Of a stretch of 64,000 nucleotides of DNA, positions 33,801 through 48,800 are shown piece after piece (the first letter of the stretch is position 1; every line of letters starts with the position of its first letter). The translations under genes were made by a program, and so were the position numbers. The DNA comes from Siphonodentalium dalli (taxonomy: Eukaryota > Mollusca > Scaphopoda > Gadilida > Siphonodentaliidae), in assembly GCA_032622095.1 (NCBI GenBank), contig CP136069.1:159701043-159765042 (forward strand), given 5' to 3'. The notes below the pieces were generated by a model. The model had not been told where the DNA came from. It worked only from the letters and a program-made list of their open reading frames with translations, and did no database searches.

Positions 33801-36800
33801 ACGAATTTCCACATCTATGGCTGAAGGTCCGAGCTTCTTCATGTAATTCAGCACTGGGCCATCTGAAATGTATTGGATTCCATGCAAGCTTGCAAATTGT
33901 GTTTGTCATTTGCAGAATGAGGTCCCCAGAGTTTGAATTTAGTGATACTATCTTGCATAGTGGGCTAGCATCACCAAATTCACCCTCTGGGGACCTTATT
34001 CTGCTTTGGGTGGCTTTATGCATATTCGGTTAATGGCATAAGAAAAGCCATGCACCAATGCTATACAATTAAGTGAAATTGATTAGAGCAAAATTGGCAC
34101 AAGGACCCTTAACTTCAAATAATTTGAGAATTTGTGTCATTATGTACATTTGTCTATACATGTACTTCTTAAGTTAGTTCTCCCTGCCACAAAACTAAGG
34201 CAAAGTTGGTGTTACAAAATATCAAATTGGACAATACAACATGATTTAACGCCATAATGTGAAATTTAGATAATGACTTAGGGATTATTGTATACAGCAT
34301 TTATCACACTTCTTTTCCACCTACTTTATTATCTTTCTTGTCTATTTCATAATCTCCTCCCTTTTATCACTCCTCCATCTTTCTGATCCCTGCACTCGCT
34401 TAACTAACTTCCCAACATTTATTTGAAAACACAGAACAATATTCAAATTCCCGTCCTCTTTACCCTGTAGCTGTCTATTGACACTCGGGGTAACATTTTT
34501 GGAGGAAAAGATTTTTATAAAAGCCATAGGCTCATGGCTTGTTATCTAATCCTCATTTGAACTATGTTTTTTTCTCAATATGTATAATTGTCAATGTGAT
34601 GTTCTGTTCTTTTGTTCAAATAAATATTGTTTACACTAAATTGATATTGACGATAACTTGATAAGCAGTCGCTACACAACGAAAATAGGAGAGCTGTAAT
34701 ATGTAAATTAAAATTATGAAATAATGGTTCAGATATGGAGTCTTTATGTTCACATCATCACCCTGATAACTATGAATAACATCCAAACATAATTGTGAGA
34801 GAATGGCAGTATTTAATAGCATTGTTTTGGTAGAATGGCAGCATTTATTTTAATATTTTTTTTTTATTAGAGGTTATTTTAAAATGCCAACAGTAACCAA
34901 AACGAAACGAAATCCTAAAAGCGCACGCTCATTTATAGCGCTCGAAGTCCGGTTCAGATATTAATATGCTGCACAATTGAATTTGTTTTCAAAGTTCTTT
35001 TACCAAACAGAGGGAATGGTGAACTGACACATTTTGAGATGAAAAGTTGTAATCTTCATTGTAAGGTGTGATAATCTCAACTGTCAGTCTCACAGTTGAA
35101 GACACCTAACAATGTTTTCACAGCTCTCAGCAAGCAAGACTCAGGTGTGAATATATGTTTCCAGTTTGGATCAATAAAGGTGTTAATTGTTTTGATAACA
35201 CACAGTGAATGGACAACTGTGTGAAATCACTGTTGGCAGTGGTAAGGAAGTTAATTAGCATGAATATATGGGGGGGGGGGCATTTAATGCAATTCTGACA
35301 ATTATAGTGGTGGAGGAAAGACCATGCATGGGTTAACATAGAATTGGAAATGACACCATTGGATGTAAAATTCACAGACCCCTGTGATGGTCAGTGGTGA
35401 CCGTTTATTAGTAGACTATTTAATGAGCTAACCTGACTATTAACTAAGAAAATGAGGCTGAGCCATCACTGAAAGTGGTACATGTGTAAAAGAACACTAC
35501 ATAATACATGTATACAATTAAACAAGATGAATGGAAATCATGGATTCATATAAAATTACATATTACTTAAATATGTCATTTTGGGGTATCTTTTTGAGAT
35601 TTAAAAAAAAAAAAAAAAAAAAAAAAGCCTCCCTGCCTCGTCTGATATTTATGGAAAATTGCCTGAGAACACGGGTATTTTTTTTAATGGCCTACGTAGA
35701 AATTTTTATTGGCACGCTCAGTGACGGAAGAGCTTAGCACAATGATGTCGATGTCAATACATTTATTATTATGTTAATTAGAATGTAATTATGATATTTG
35801 ATTTGTGTTGGGTTATTTAGTGTTGACTTCGAGATAAACGTGGGTGATAAGGGTGGTTGAACAATTTTGTCAACATGAATAGACACATTTAAAATGGAAC
35901 TGTATTTTTTCTTGAAGGTGTCTTTACTTCCTGTTTGGTTGTTATCCACTAAATACAACTCGAGCCCAGCTAAAGCTTGGCTCGAATCGAAATAAGTGCA
36001 CTCGGTTAATATATTTTGTTAGAATTGCGACTCATTAGAGATCCTATATTTAATTTTGATAATATATATTTGATGAAGAAGAAAAATTGTTCCTGTTCAA
36101 GTTACTATGATGCGAGATAAGTCAAGATATGAAGAGAAGATCTTGATTTGTTTGTTGAATATCTCAAATACATTTTTTTTGGACAAAATAAGTAATAGAA
36201 GTAAATATTGTATATCAAATTTAAAAGATAAAGTATTATAGCAATAATCGATGCCTGGCTTAAAATTCTTTGATAATTCATAAAGTTTAGAGACTTACAG
36301 TTATCTGTCTCACTAGAGGCTACGATAAGTTTTCCAAGGTCTGATAGAGGCTGTATGCTGCCTGGTATGAGCTTGCTCGATTCCTGAAATGAAATATAGG
36401 TTTACATGCAAAGTAGCAAACAAATTGGCAATGATTTTGGCTTTAATTAATGACCTGTTTTACATGACTAAGTCATACTTGAACATCTATGAAAAAGAAA
36501 TAGCACCCATTCAACTTGGTTTTCAGTGATGGCAGGTCTAAACATGAGTTTATGGCTTTATACTTCAGACACTTATTGAGTTAACACTTTCTATATTGAA
36601 TGGATTCTCCCATTCAGTCATGAAGGTATACATTGTAAAGGTTTATAATTCATATGGTCGTTTGTTGAACTTATTATCTGAACATTTCCTAAGGGAACTA
36701 CTCAACAATGAGTATTTAGTATAGAAAGGGTTAATCTCAAACACGACTCACATATTTATGTTCGTATTAACTTCATTTGCACTAGGGAAAAATCCTGATA

Positions 36801-39800
36801 GCTAGTCTGAATTTAGAGTGAAAACAAAACCAAACCTAACCACGTGATTTTGGTAAAATAAAACGAACCACAGGTTAAAAATAATAAATACCAGTCCCTA
36901 TGATGAACACTGAAAACACTGGACAGTGTATATAATAGAAAAACATAATATAATACATGACAGGCAGACAAACAGATTATACAAGTGCAGAAGGATGCCT
37001 AGTAATTGATGAGTAATGTTCAGATAATAACCCACAGACAGTTTGTTAAAACTTATTATCTGAACATTTCCTAAGGGAACTACTCAGCATTGAGTATTTA
37101 GAAAATAAAGTGTTAATATAACAGACACGAATCTAATTAGATACTTTGTTATTGTACCTTATCCTTATCTATGGAATCGTCATCATAAGCAAATTTTGGC
37201 TGCAGTCCAGCAATGGTCGGAAGGAAGAAAGGTGCTGCTTTAGGTGCCTTTGGTGGTTCTTTTGGTTTATTTCTTTGCTGAAAAGAATAACTACATTTAA
37301 AGAGATACCCTTTTCTCATTTGAAGAATTTTAATGGTGCAATCAAGTCTTTAAATAGTGTGTCTATCATTGGAGGAATGAGGTCCACAGAGGGTGAATTT
37401 AGTGATGATATCCCACACAGTGGGCTAGCATCACCAAATTCACCCTCTGGGAACCTCATTCTGTTTAGTCATCATCTTCTGGGAAGTGTCTATTGTCTCA
37501 AATTAACATTGTTTTTAGTTACTTTTTCCCTTCTGTTCAGTTTCTAATCCACTAATTTGCAGAAGATAAAAAGCAAAATCAAGGTGACTAATGGGTGAAC
37601 ATCGCCAACTTCAAATGGGTAACTTCAATCTGATCCTAGGTCTCCCATAGCAGTCGAGGCCTAAGCAGATTGAAGTCCCCAGAGGGTGAATTTGGTCCTC
37701 TGTGGACTTCATTCTGCAAATGTCAGACACACGATATCCAGGTTTGGTATCTTTTCAGTAAAATATCAACAACAATGGTTGAAAATCTTCATAATGACTC
37801 ACCTTTATCACATCCAGGTTAATAACTCACTTCATAATGACTCACCATTATCACATCCAGGTTAATAACTCACTTCATAATGACTCACCTTTATCACAAC
37901 GAGGTCCAATAAGTTAAATCTTCATAATGACTCACCTTTATCACATCTATGTTAATAACTCACTTCATAATGACTCGCCTTTATCACATCTATGTTAATA
38001 ACTCACTTCATAATGACTCACCTTTATCACATCTATGTTAATAACTCACTTCATAATGACTCACCTTTATCACATCCAGGTTAATAACTCACTTCATAAT
38101 GACTCACCTTTATCACATCCAGAATAAATCACATAATGATGACTCACCTTTATCACATCCAGGTTAATGACTCACATCATAATGACTCACCTTTATCACA
38201 TCCATGATAATAAATCACATAATGATGACTCACCTTTATCACATACAGGTTAATAACTCACATAATGATGACTCACCTTTATCACATCCATGATAATAAA
38301 TCACATAATGATGACTCACCTTTATCACATACAGGTTAATGACACACCATTGTCACATCCAGGTCATAATGACTCATCTTTATCACAACGAGGTCCAATA
38401 AGTTGAATCTTTATAATGACTCACCTTTATCACATCTATGTTAATAACTCACTTCATAATGACTCATCTTTATCACATCCAGGTCATAATGACTCACCTT
38501 TATCACATCCAAGTTAACAACTCACTTCATGACTCACCTTTATCACATCAAGTTTAATAACTCACCTTTATCACATCCAGGTTAATGACTCACCTTTATC
38601 ACATCCAGGTTAATGACTCACCTTTATCACATCCAGGTTAATGACTCACCTTTATCACATCCAGGTTAATGACTCACCTTTATCACATCCAGGTTAATAA
38701 CTCACCTTTATCACATCTATGTTAATAACTCACTTCATAATGACTCACCTTTATCACATCCAGGTTAATAACTCACTTCATAATGACTCACCTTTATCAC
38801 ATCCAGAATAAATCACATAATGATGACTCACCTTTATCACATCCAGGTTAATGACTCACATCATAATGACTCACCTTTATCACATCCATGATAATAAATC
38901 ACATAATGATGACTCACCTTTATCACATACAGGTTAATAACTCACATAATGATGACTCACCTTTATCACATCCATGATAATAAATCACATAATGATGACT
39001 CACCTTTATCACATACAGGTTAATGACACACCATTGTCACATCCAGGTCATAATGACTCATCTTTATCACAACGAGGTCCAATAAGTTGAATCTTTATAA
39101 TGACTCACCTTTATCACATCTATGTTAATAACTCACTTCATAATGACTCATCTTTATCACATCCAGGTCATAATGACTCACCTTTATCACATCCAAGTTA
39201 ACAACTCACTTCATGACTCACCTTTATCACATCAAGTTTAATAACTCACCTTTATCACATCCAGGTTAATGACTCACCTTTATCACATCCAGGTTAATGA
39301 CTCACCTTTATCACATCCAGGTTAATGACTCACCTTTATCACATCCAGGTTAATGACTCACCTTTATCACATCCAGGTTAATAACTCACCTTTATCACAT
39401 CGAGTTTAATGACTCACCTTTATCACATCAAGTTTAATGACTCACCTTTATCACATCAAGTTTAATGACTCACCTTTATCACATCGAGTTTAATGACTCA
39501 CCTTTATCACATCCAGGTTAACAACTCACTTCATGACTCACCTTTATCACATCCAGGTTAATGACTCACCTTTATCACATCGAGTTTAATGACTCGCCTT
39601 TATCACATCCAGGTTAATGACTCACCTTTGTCAATTCCAGGTTAATGACTCACCTTTATCACATCGAGTTTAATGACTCACCTTTATCACATCCAGGTTA
39701 ACAACTCACTTCATGACTCACCTTTATCACATCAAGTTTAATGACTCACCTTTATCCCATCCAGGTTAATAACTCACCTTTATCACATCCAGGTTAATAA

Positions 39801-42800
39801 CTCACCTTTATCACATCGAGTTTAATGACTCACCTTTATCCCATCCAGGTTAATAACTCACCTTTATCACATCGAGTTTAATGACTCACCTTTATCACAT
39901 CCAGGTTAATGACTCACCTTTATCACATCCAAGTTAATGACTCACCTTTATCACATCGAGTTTAATAACTCACCTTTATCACATCCAGGTTAATAACTCA
40001 CCTTTATCACATCCAGGTTAATGACTCACCTTTATCACATCCAGGTTAATGACTCACCTTATCACATCCAGGTTAATGACTCACCTTTATCACATCGAGT
40101 TTAATGACTCACCTTTATCACATCGAGTTTAATGACTCACCTTTATCACATCCAGGTTAATAACTCACCTTTATCACATCCAGGTTAATAACTCACCTTT
40201 ATCACATCCAGGTTAATGACTCACCTTTATCACATCCAGGTTAATGACTCACCTTATCACATCCAGGTTAATGACTCACCTTTATCACATCGAGTTTAAT
40301 GACTCACCTTTATCACATCGAGTTTAATGACTCACCTTTATCACATCCAGGTTAATGACTCACCTTATCACATCCAGGTTAATGACTCACCTTTATCACA
40401 TCGAGTTTAATAACTCACCTTTATCACATCCAGGTTAATAACTCACCTTTATCACATCCAGGTTAATGACTCACCTTTATCACATCCAGGTTAATGACTC
40501 ACCTTTATCACATCCAGGTTAATGACTCACCTTTATCACATCGAGTTTAATGACTGACCTTTATCACATCGAGTTTAATGACTCACCTTTATCACATCCA
40601 GGTTAATGACTCACCTTTATCACATCGAGTTTAATGACTCACCTTTATCACATCCAGGTTAATGACTCACCTTTATCACATCGAGTTTAATAACTCACCT
40701 TTATCACATCCAGGTTAATGACTCACCTTTATCACATCGAGTTTAATGACTCACCTTTATCACATCCAGGTTAATGACTCACCTTTATCACATCGAGTTT
40801 AATGACTCACCTTTATCACATCGAGTTTAATGACTCACCTTTATCACATCCAGGTTAATGACTCACCTTTATCACATCCAGGTTAATAACTCACCTTTAT
40901 CACATCGAGTTTAATGACTCACCTTTATCCCATCCAGGTTAATAACTCACCTTTATCACATCGAGTTTAATGACTCACCTTTATCACATCCAGGTTAATG
41001 ACTCACCTTTATCACATCCAGGTTAATGACTCACCTTTATCACATCCAGGTTAATGACTCACCTTTATCACATCGAGTTTAATAACTCACCTTTATCACA
41101 TCCAGGTTAATGACTCACCTTTATCACATCGAGTTTAATGACTCACCTTTATCACATCCAGGTTAATGACTCACCTTTATCACATCGAGTTTAATGACTC
41201 ACCTTTATCACATCCAGGTTAATGACTCACCTTTATCACATCGAGTTTAATAACTCACCTTTATCACATCCAGGTTAATGACTCACCTTTATCACATCGA
41301 GTTTAATGACTCACCTTTATCACATCCAGGTTAATGACTCACCTTTATCACATCGAGTTTAATGACTCACCTTTATCACATCGAGTTTAATGACTCACCT
41401 TTATCACATCCAGGTTAATGACTCACCTTTATCACATCCAGGTTAATAACTCACCTTTATCACATCCAGGTTAATAACTCACCTTTATCACATCGAGTTT
41501 ATTGACTCACCTTTATCCCATCCAGGTTAATAACTCACCTTTATCACATCGAGTTTAATGACTCACCTTTATCACATCCAGGTTAATGACTCACCTTTAT
41601 CACATCAAGGTCCAATAAGTTTTGCCATCGTGAATTTGGTAGCAGAGAGAGGGTGATCAGTTCATTTGAAATTTGTTCTCTCGACTTGAATTCTGACATC
41701 TCGTATTTTTCTAATTCTTCTGAAGACTCCTCTTCTTGTTCTGTGAAACAATGAAATCATGAAAATGTCATAATGGGCAGAGCATAGTGGTTGCTAGAAG
41801 ATGCAATCATCTCCTCAAATACATTAATTAGTTTTACAGCCTATGCTTATGCAGGTTGACACACACAAGAACATACATTGTTCTAATCTTTAGTAGTGAA
41901 ATATTCATGGATAAATTTGCAACGCCAGTGCACAAATCACAAATTCAGTAAATTAATATTTGAAAACAATTTTTTTTTTTAATACAGTCAAACTTGCCTT
42001 GAAACATGAATAAGATTCCTTTGTGCGGATCAATATTCTGTGTTAACCGGTAATAATCACACCATCTGCATTCACACAATTAGCTTCAGTAAGAACCCTG
42101 TTTTTAAGTTATTAGGTCTAAATTAGGAACAGTCCCAGATAGGCATTGATTAAATAAAACAAATGGTCTTGTATATATATAGAATTAGTGCATAATAAAT
42201 TAATCAGATTCCTTTGTGTGGATCGAAATTATTACAGGAATTGAACCAGAATCGTTATTGCAGGATAGATTATGAAGGCTTAATGTACTTTGCACCTTAT
42301 TTGGTTAGAAGGAACTAAATGTTTTACATATGCCTCAGTGTTAAAGTTTGGCCACGCCCACGCTAAATTCCAAACTGAGCTACTAAAATCACCTTGTGAC
42401 AATCTTCCAGCCGCTGGCATGTGTAGAGTAACAGGAACATAATCTGAGGGCAAAGGTCGCAGGGAGACATGTGTGAACAATGTCATATTGGACCAGAGAT
42501 ATACCCCAATGTCGTCTACATGAGATGTCGCCAGGAAATCTCCAGTTGGTGAGAAAGACATCGAAGTTACAGCCAAGTCAACAAGAAAACAATCAATCAA
42601 CCTGAAATTTATTGAATCGAAAAATAAACAATCGATCAACCTGAAATTTATTAACAATAACATTAAACCTTCCATGACTGGAGCTTCCTGAAATATTATG
42701 AAAACCTTGTTCCAATCCTATGGGAGACTTGCATATATAAGAGAATACATTGGCCTTGCAATATTTACCTTGACCTGAAAAGCCAGTGCATTCTCTTATG

Positions 42801-45800
42801 TATATGATAAATTTCTTCTCATGATATTTTCATTGCAAAATGTATGGATCAAAAGATGTTAATATTTCGTTGACAAGAGCATCAATAGGGTGTGGCAAAA
42901 TACGCCCCCTGGTAATTTCAACAAAGTGCTATAACTCTGGTCAAAATTGGTGGTCGGAACCCAAATAAAAAATTTACCTGTATATTACAGGTATATTAGG
43001 CTAGTAAATTCACATACCAAATTTCATTTCATTCAGTTCAGACTTACTAAAGTTATCATCCGGAAACAGAAAATGTGTGCAAATTACAACAAAAAGGGCC
43101 ATACTCTGGTGAAAATTGAAGGACAGAACCCAAATTCGAAGTTGACCTGTATCTTGTACTAGTAAACCCACATAACAAATTTCATTCCATTTAGTTCAGA
43201 CTTACTAAAATTATCATCTGGAAACGAAAAAGCAAACAGACGGATGGATGGACTAATAACAAAATACAACCATTTTATATTCAAAACAGGCAAATATTAA
43301 AAGGTAAATTGCAATGAGAGGTCGCAAATCAGTTGATGAGGGTGAAAGTTGACTTTCATGAACTTAATTAGTTACTTTTTTAGTTAGCTTGCACAGAGAA
43401 AATTGGGGAGGAGAGTTTACTCATAATTACTCAGTATACCTACCTTCCTGTAGGCATGTCCCATATTCGGACAGATGAATCCATAGATGATGTTACAAAC
43501 CATCTCGCATCTGGACTGTATGTCTGAAAGTGAAAGGGTACAAAGTAAGTCCATGGATTCACATACCTTACAAAATATTCAGGATAATGAATGTTTTTTT
43601 GCAGAATTTGAGATAATAAAGTTCTGTTATTATTTTGAGATAATCAACATTTACTCAAAAGGTATGGAAACATCCATGATAAGGTATTTTGTGGAAAAAT
43701 GTTTCTGTTATTATTTTTCTCAACTCTGTGGACATCATTCTGAAAATGACAGGTACACTATTTGCAGACTTGTGCCCCTTTATGACTTACCATATCTGTT
43801 ATCACATTTGTGTGACCTGTGAAACTCCTGACCACATTTCTTGTGTCTATATCAATAATTACTACACTAAAGTTATCCAGAGAAACAGCCAACATGGAAC
43901 TGAAATGGACAAAATATTCTCTATTAAAAAAGGCAATCAAGGTAAGAAAAATGCTGACAAGATTCTGTATCTATTCCAGATATAGTTTCAGGGTATGGGA
44001 GACTCACATATATAAGAGAATGCACTGGCACAGGATTTTTAGTGCAATTTTTTCTACCTGAGTTCTGGCCCTTAGTTTGTCTAATATATTTTTAGCAAAT
44101 TTAAGACCTTCAGCATGATTTCTTGAACAAACATCACCGAAATCCATTTATATTTAGTTCTCTATGGAGCTTCATATGGATTGTTAACAACTGTATCTCA
44201 ATCGAGTTGGCTCACCTTTCTCTATGGAGCTTCATACGAGATAAGTATGAGTCTAGTTTTATATCACTTCCTAATGCTTCCTTTGTTTTAAATCTCCAGA
44301 ATTTTACACAGCCATCTGCTCCACCTGTCACCACAATCTGATTAAGACTGTCCACACATAATCCACGGACAGCATCATTATGAGCTGCAAAAGACATGGA
44401 AGACTGTAAGCAACTCTGGATATAGTGAGTAGGACATTTGCAAAAGGAGGTCCCCAGAGGTGAACTTTGCAGTTGATAAACAATTGGAGATTGTGAATAA
44501 AGAACTTGAAGAGAGGAATGTTATAAGGTAGCTAGAAGAGAGCGTGCATCAACGGGAGAAAGCAAAGGAGTTTGAAATATCAAAACTCTCTGTGGAGGTT
44601 AGCTAGCCTGGATATAGTGTGTCTGAAATTTGCATAATGAGTCCCTAGAGAGTGAATTTAGTGACATTATCCCGCACAGTGGGCTAGCATCACAATATTC
44701 ACTCTCAGGGACCCATTGTGCTTAGGCTTCAACTGCTATGGGAGACCTAGGATCAGACTGAAGTTTCCCAGTTAAAGTTGGTGATGTTCACCCTTAGTCA
44801 CCTCGATTATGCATTTAATCTTCTGCAAATTAAGGGATATAGAAACTTCCTAGAAGGCAAAAAGTGACTAAAACAATGTTAATTTGAGACTAAAGATACG
44901 TCCCAGAAGATGAGGCCTAAGCAAAATGAGGTCCCCAGAGGGTGAATTTGGTGATGCTAGCCCACCGTGCGGGATAGCATCATTATATTTACCCTCTGGA
45001 GATCTCATTCTGCAAATGGCAGACACACTATTTGCAGGCTTGCCAATTAGCAATTTTACCAGTGATAAAATGCTGATAAGTTCACCGGTCAACCACATAT
45101 TTTACCACTGAGAGGGGTAACCAATGTTTAAACTTCGCTATTCTGACATGGTCCCTATCTTGGACAGGTATTAATTTACCTTGGGGATTGCCAACGCTTC
45201 CTCTGTGGAGACCAGATTGTAGATTGTAGATGTCTACATGACCAGAGCTGTAACCTATCACAACGAAGTTACCGCATGACGTGATGTCTGCACACTGCAA
45301 GGATAAAGCAGCGTTAAAAGAATCAGAAACCAAAATATTAGGCTTTGCTTTTTGCAAATGGTACAAAGCCTGAAAAAAGACCCACATTTGAGACAAAAAC
45401 AAAAAGAAAGTGTCAATGACACGGAAGCTCAACTTGATAAAGGGTCTATTGTCAAATGTTACAGTTAATGAAGTGATAGAAATGCCCAAATACTAAACAC
45501 CCAATGGATTTAGTCATACAAAGAGTAAAATCCAAGATGGCCACTAGAAGCAATGTTTTTTAACAAAATTTGGAAAAAATGGTAAGCTGCCATCTATATG
45601 ATGCCATATTGGCATAAAACATAAAAAAAGAAAAAACCAAGGAATCAATAGTTTTTTTTGTGATCTCACCAGAGCTGCTGCTTGACAATGATCTGGTCCT
45701 GATTTGAATCTACTGTGTTTCAACATGTGTTCACCCATTGTGGCTCGCTGATAACTCCATGTGGTGGCCACACATACATTTCTATGACAAGCTACAATGT

Positions 45801-48800
45801 TATCCCAATCACTCTGTCGACATGGTTCTGTAAAAATAATAAACAGTACAGAAAACAAACCAATAAAATATATGTATGCAATGTCACACTATCAATACTA
45901 ATGGAAGGTATTTCCATTATATGACTTAATATCTCATGTATATGGGTAAAAAGAGTTTGTGCTATATAATTTATATACTCCCAATTGCTTCTTCTACGAA
46001 TCATATCTTAGTTCTATTTAGTGAATGAAAAACTAAACATAACACATAAACTAAGTAAAAACTAAAGATGTTTAACCTTTCTATACTAAATGAAAGTTAT
46101 GAAAGTACATTGGAATGGTCTAGTATTCATCTGGAGAGGTTTTCAGAAAAACTAAGAAAATGACAGGTAACTAGAGGTGTGACTGTCCCAATGGGACTAC
46201 GGATACCCCCGTTTTTAAAATACTAAGATGTTTCACATGTCAGTGAACATTTAGTTAAAATAATAAAATAACAGTTCCCATTGCAGGTGTACAATCATAA
46301 CCCTAATCTTAAACCTATTGACCGAAAAATGTAGGAATAAAAGCTTGGACAAAATTATGTATTTTGCGAAAAAAAATCTAAGTCGAAAAAGGGGAATAAC
46401 TCAACCAAAAAATGTCGGACAGACGTCATAATCGCAGGTGCAAAAGTTCCCATGGTACTAAATATATGTGCCACATTTTAAAAAAATTGACCGAAAAATG
46501 TAGGAACGGACGGACAGACAAGCTGACTCCAGTATACCTCCCCTAACTTCGTTGCGGGGGGTATAATAACAAGTACAGAAGGAATCCTAATTATTGGTAG
46601 GAAAACGTTCAGATGCTATGCTATGTGGGTTGCGTCACAAAATTCACCCTCTGGGAACCTCATTCTGCAAATGTCAGGCACCTTATTCTCAGGCCTGGTT
46701 TTGTGATGCTTATGAAAATATTTTAGAAACCCAAATTGAGTATTATTTTTACCTGATGTGAAGTGCACAATGGGTGGCATCTCATGTGTGTCATGTTTTA
46801 ATCCCTGTCGTCTCGACTTAGCTTTGTTGTATGATGCTCTGCCCAAGCTTTTATTGTGCTTGTCGTGAACCACAGAGAATGATCGTAGAGTACTGTCTTG
46901 ACCTGAAATTTAAAAAATAGTTGTATGGAAATTTCATTTACATGTTCTTTATAGAGGATCTCTAATGAGTCGCAATTCTAGACAAAATTTATTAATCGAG
47001 TGCACTAAATTTTGCCAGACTCGAATCAAATTTAGTGGATGAAGTTAACAAATTTTGTATAGAATTGCAACAAATTTGAGATCCAGTTGATCACATAATC
47101 ACAATTTAGCAAGGAAAAATGACCTCCAAATGGCTGGAGTTAAAAAACATTATTATTGATTTCCTTATCACAAATTGACTGTATTCACAATCAAAGAGGA
47201 AGTAACGGCACCTTCAAGAAAAAATACAGTTGCATTATAAATGTGTCTTTTCATGTTGACAAAATTGTTCAATCACCCTTATCACCCATGTTTATTACAC
47301 AGTCAACACTAAATAACCCAACACAAATTGAATGCCATAATTATATTCTAATTAACATAATAGTAATATTGATTGATATCATAGCGCTAAGCTCTTACCA
47401 TCACTGGGCATACCGATAACAGATGTGTGTCTTACTAAAAAATATGAGGCTGGGTTTAGGGGCTAATTATGTGATAAAATAATTGTAAGGTTAATTCACA
47501 AGAATCAGAGTACTGTATACACCCATCTGTAAGCCCATCCTCGAAGATAAGCCCAGTTCAATTTTGTTTTAACCCTAAATAAAACATGGGGTGCTCCTCG
47601 TAAATAAGCCCATAAGTTTTAATAAGAATTAGCTAGATTAATAAGCATTAGTGTAACTAAATTAACTTGTGAACACATCATATAACCAACCCTATTGTGT
47701 TTACAAATTAATCCCAAATTTACAACCTTATTTAAATTGACCCCAAATGTATCTGTCTATCACTGTTTCTGGTTATTATCATGTGATTTTATCTTCTTAA
47801 CTAGAGGTGTAAATGTCCCAATGGGACTAAGGATACCCCCCCCCTGTGTTTTTAAAATACTAAGATGTTTCACATGTCAGTAAACATTTAGTTAAAATAA
47901 TAAAATAACAGTTCCCATTTCAGGTGCACAACCCTAACCCTAATCTTAAACCTATTGACCGAAAAATGTAGGAATAAAAGCTCGGACAAAATTATGCATG
48001 TTGCGAAAATGTTCTAAGTCGAAAAAGGGAAATAACTCCACACAAAAAAGTCGGACAGACATCATAATCGCAGGTGCACAGGTTCCCATGGTACTAAATA
48101 TCAGTGCCAATATTAAAAAACATTGACCTAAAAATGTAGGAATAAAAGCTCGGACAAAATTATGCATGTTGCAAACAAATTTCTAAGTCGAAAAAGGGGG
48201 ATAACTCCACCAAAAAATGTCGGACAGACGTCGTAATCGCAGGTGCACAGGTTCCCATGGTACTAAATATTGTGCCAAGTTAAAACAAAATTTACCTAAA
48301 AATGTAGGAATAAAAGCTCCGACAAAATTATACATGTTGCGAAAAATTTCTAAGTCGAAAAAGGGGGGGGGTAACTCCACCAAAAAAAGTCTGACAGACG
48401 TCATAATTGCAGGTGCACAGGTTCCCATGGTGGTTGATGTCTGTGCCAAGTTTCACGGAAATTGATCAAAAAAACGACTGAGAAAAACTCCGGACAAATT
48501 TGTGTCCACGGACGGACAGACGAGCTGATTCCAGTATACTAATATAAATACTAATCCAGTATAAGGCCACATAAAAATGCAACTTCGTTTCTCAAGGACC
48601 GCCGTGTCTTAAAAAACTGTGCGCATTGGCACTTTTTATCGCCGGCTTATAATAAGCTTACTACCCTACCGCGCGTTCCAAATTTTCACTGTTGAGATTG
48701 GCAGGATGAAAGCAATGTAAGTATATACGGTAGAGTTATGCCTCTTTGGTGGTAAAAGTACACCGGATTCCGGGCTGCGAGATCGAGCGCACCTCCTCGT

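Larger units (their letters stand above)
34010..36290. other. WDR36 intron, mostly unremarkable AT-rich DNA
   Basis: Apart from the poly-A run, the 35725-36056 repeat and a G run, nothing coding or structured was seen. Confidence 0.55.

Noticed and set aside
37790-41615. CRISPR-like array
   Set aside because: Units are contiguous with no unique spacers, the genome is eukaryotic and intron-bearing, and the unit is the WDR36 exon/donor junction.
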